Assembly: GCA_029005335.1 (NCBI GenBank)
Contig: JAQXFT010000173.1
Location: 1 to 5,767 of the forward strand
Reading direction: 5' to 3'
DNA length: 5,767 nucleotides
Source of the DNA: Oscillospiraceae bacterium
GTDB lineage: Bacteria; Bacillota; Clostridia; Oscillospirales; Ruminococcaceae
Made by a program: the position numbers and the translations under genes. Under the pieces are notes generated by a model that searched no databases, was not told where the DNA came from, and was given only the letters and a program-made list of their open reading frames with translations. How positions within the stretch are numbered: the stretch's first letter is position 1; each line of letters begins with the position of its first letter. This document shows, piece after piece, positions 5,485 to 5,767 of this stretch.

Positions 5485-5767
5485 GAGCTTCTCCTTTTAT
5501 TGAAATATCTTCCTACAGCATCGGCTGAAAGATTTATTATCATCGTAAGAATCATAAGAATTGCTGATATTGCAAATGCAACTTCAAATTCGCCCTGCTC
5601 CTTGGCATATACATAGAGGGCTACTGTAAGGGTTGAACCGGAACTTGAAAGTCCGCTTGTAAGCGTTCCGTTCTGAAAGCTGATTAATCCGTTTAAAGTG
5701 TGTGCAAAGCCTGCTGTAAAGAGAAGTGCAGCTGATTCTCCGAGTATTCTTCCTGCTGAAAGAATAC
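5481..5767 (-). CDS. pstA: Phosphate ABC transporter permease PstA (3' part, cut by window edge)
   Basis: Only the last 94 residues are in the window; the gene runs past the right edge and the full protein is normally about 280-300 aa. The visible part begins ILSAGRILGESAALLFTAG, matching the cytoplasmic loop of PstA that docks on PstB followed by a membrane segment. It then has a polar loop (NGTLTSGLSSSGSTLTVALY), a last membrane helix (about local residues 62-79, VAFAISAILMILTMIINL) and a basic tail ending NKRRSS. PstA forms the phosphate channel with PstC in the cytoplasmic membrane. The TGA stop overlaps the pstB ATG by 4 bases (ATGA), so the two are translationally coupled. No frameshift is seen in the visible part. 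Confidence 0.93.
   Translation of the reverse strand, partial: ILSAGRILGESAALLFTAGFAHTLNGLISFQNGTLTSGLSSSGSTLTVALYVYAKEQGEFEVAFAISAILMILTMIINLSADAVGRYFNKRRSS

Noticed and set aside
1882..5503. Several plus-strand reading frames of 69-128 aa opposite phoR, phoB, phoU, pstB and the end of pstA
   Set aside because: They are antisense shadows of strongly supported minus-strand genes, without ribosome sites or recognisable domains.
5485..5767. Search for a Pho box or pst promoter at the right edge
   Set aside because: This stretch is coding sequence of pstA. The operon promoter should lie upstream of pstS, outside the window.
1..5767. CRISPR array, insertion sequence or attachment site
   Set aside because: No regularly spaced direct repeats, transposase or integrase motifs, or terminal inverted repeats were seen; the only inverted repeats are the two terminators.

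Overview
The window looks like chromosome from a low-to-mid GC Gram-positive of the Firmicutes, most likely a Clostridia member of the Ruminococcus kind. That placement is inference from two things: paired LPXTG-type sortases, which belong to the Gram-positive cell surface, and a Pst/Pho cassette whose proteins read like clostridial ones (for example PhoB opening with MIWCVEDD). No rRNA, tRNA, mobile element or CRISPR array was seen.

Left part (1-1740, plus strand). The window opens with what may be the last seven codons of an upstream gene and its rho-independent terminator. Two sortase genes follow, joined by an ATGA stop/start overlap. The first is a clear class C (pilin-polymerising) sortase with membrane segments at both ends. 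The second is a shorter, divergent sortase with one N-terminal anchor, a charged linker and no C-terminal anchor. A pair like this usually lies at the 3' end of a pilus or surface-protein operon, so the missing upstream gene is plausibly a pilin or other sorted protein.

Middle (about 1677-1755). A short convergent intergenic gap holds a strong GC hairpin that can end transcription from both sides. Its T-run fits the minus-strand operon best.

Right part (1756-5767, minus strand). Read on the minus strand, this is the order pstA (3' part only), pstB, phoU, phoB, phoR. Every junction is a 4-base overlap or a gap of 3-4 bases, so this is one transcript. PstA and PstB are the permease and ATPase of the high-affinity phosphate importer. 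PhoU links transporter state to signalling, PhoR is the membrane histidine kinase, and PhoB the DNA-binding response regulator. The pstS and pstC genes and the operon promoter with any Pho boxes should lie beyond the right edge.

Hand counts of ten 60-base lines suggest the sortase part is richer in G+C (about 47%) than the phosphate operon (about 39%). That would fit an accessory surface module next to core phosphate genes. No clearly undescribed system was found; the divergent second sortase and its partnership with the first is the most interesting item.
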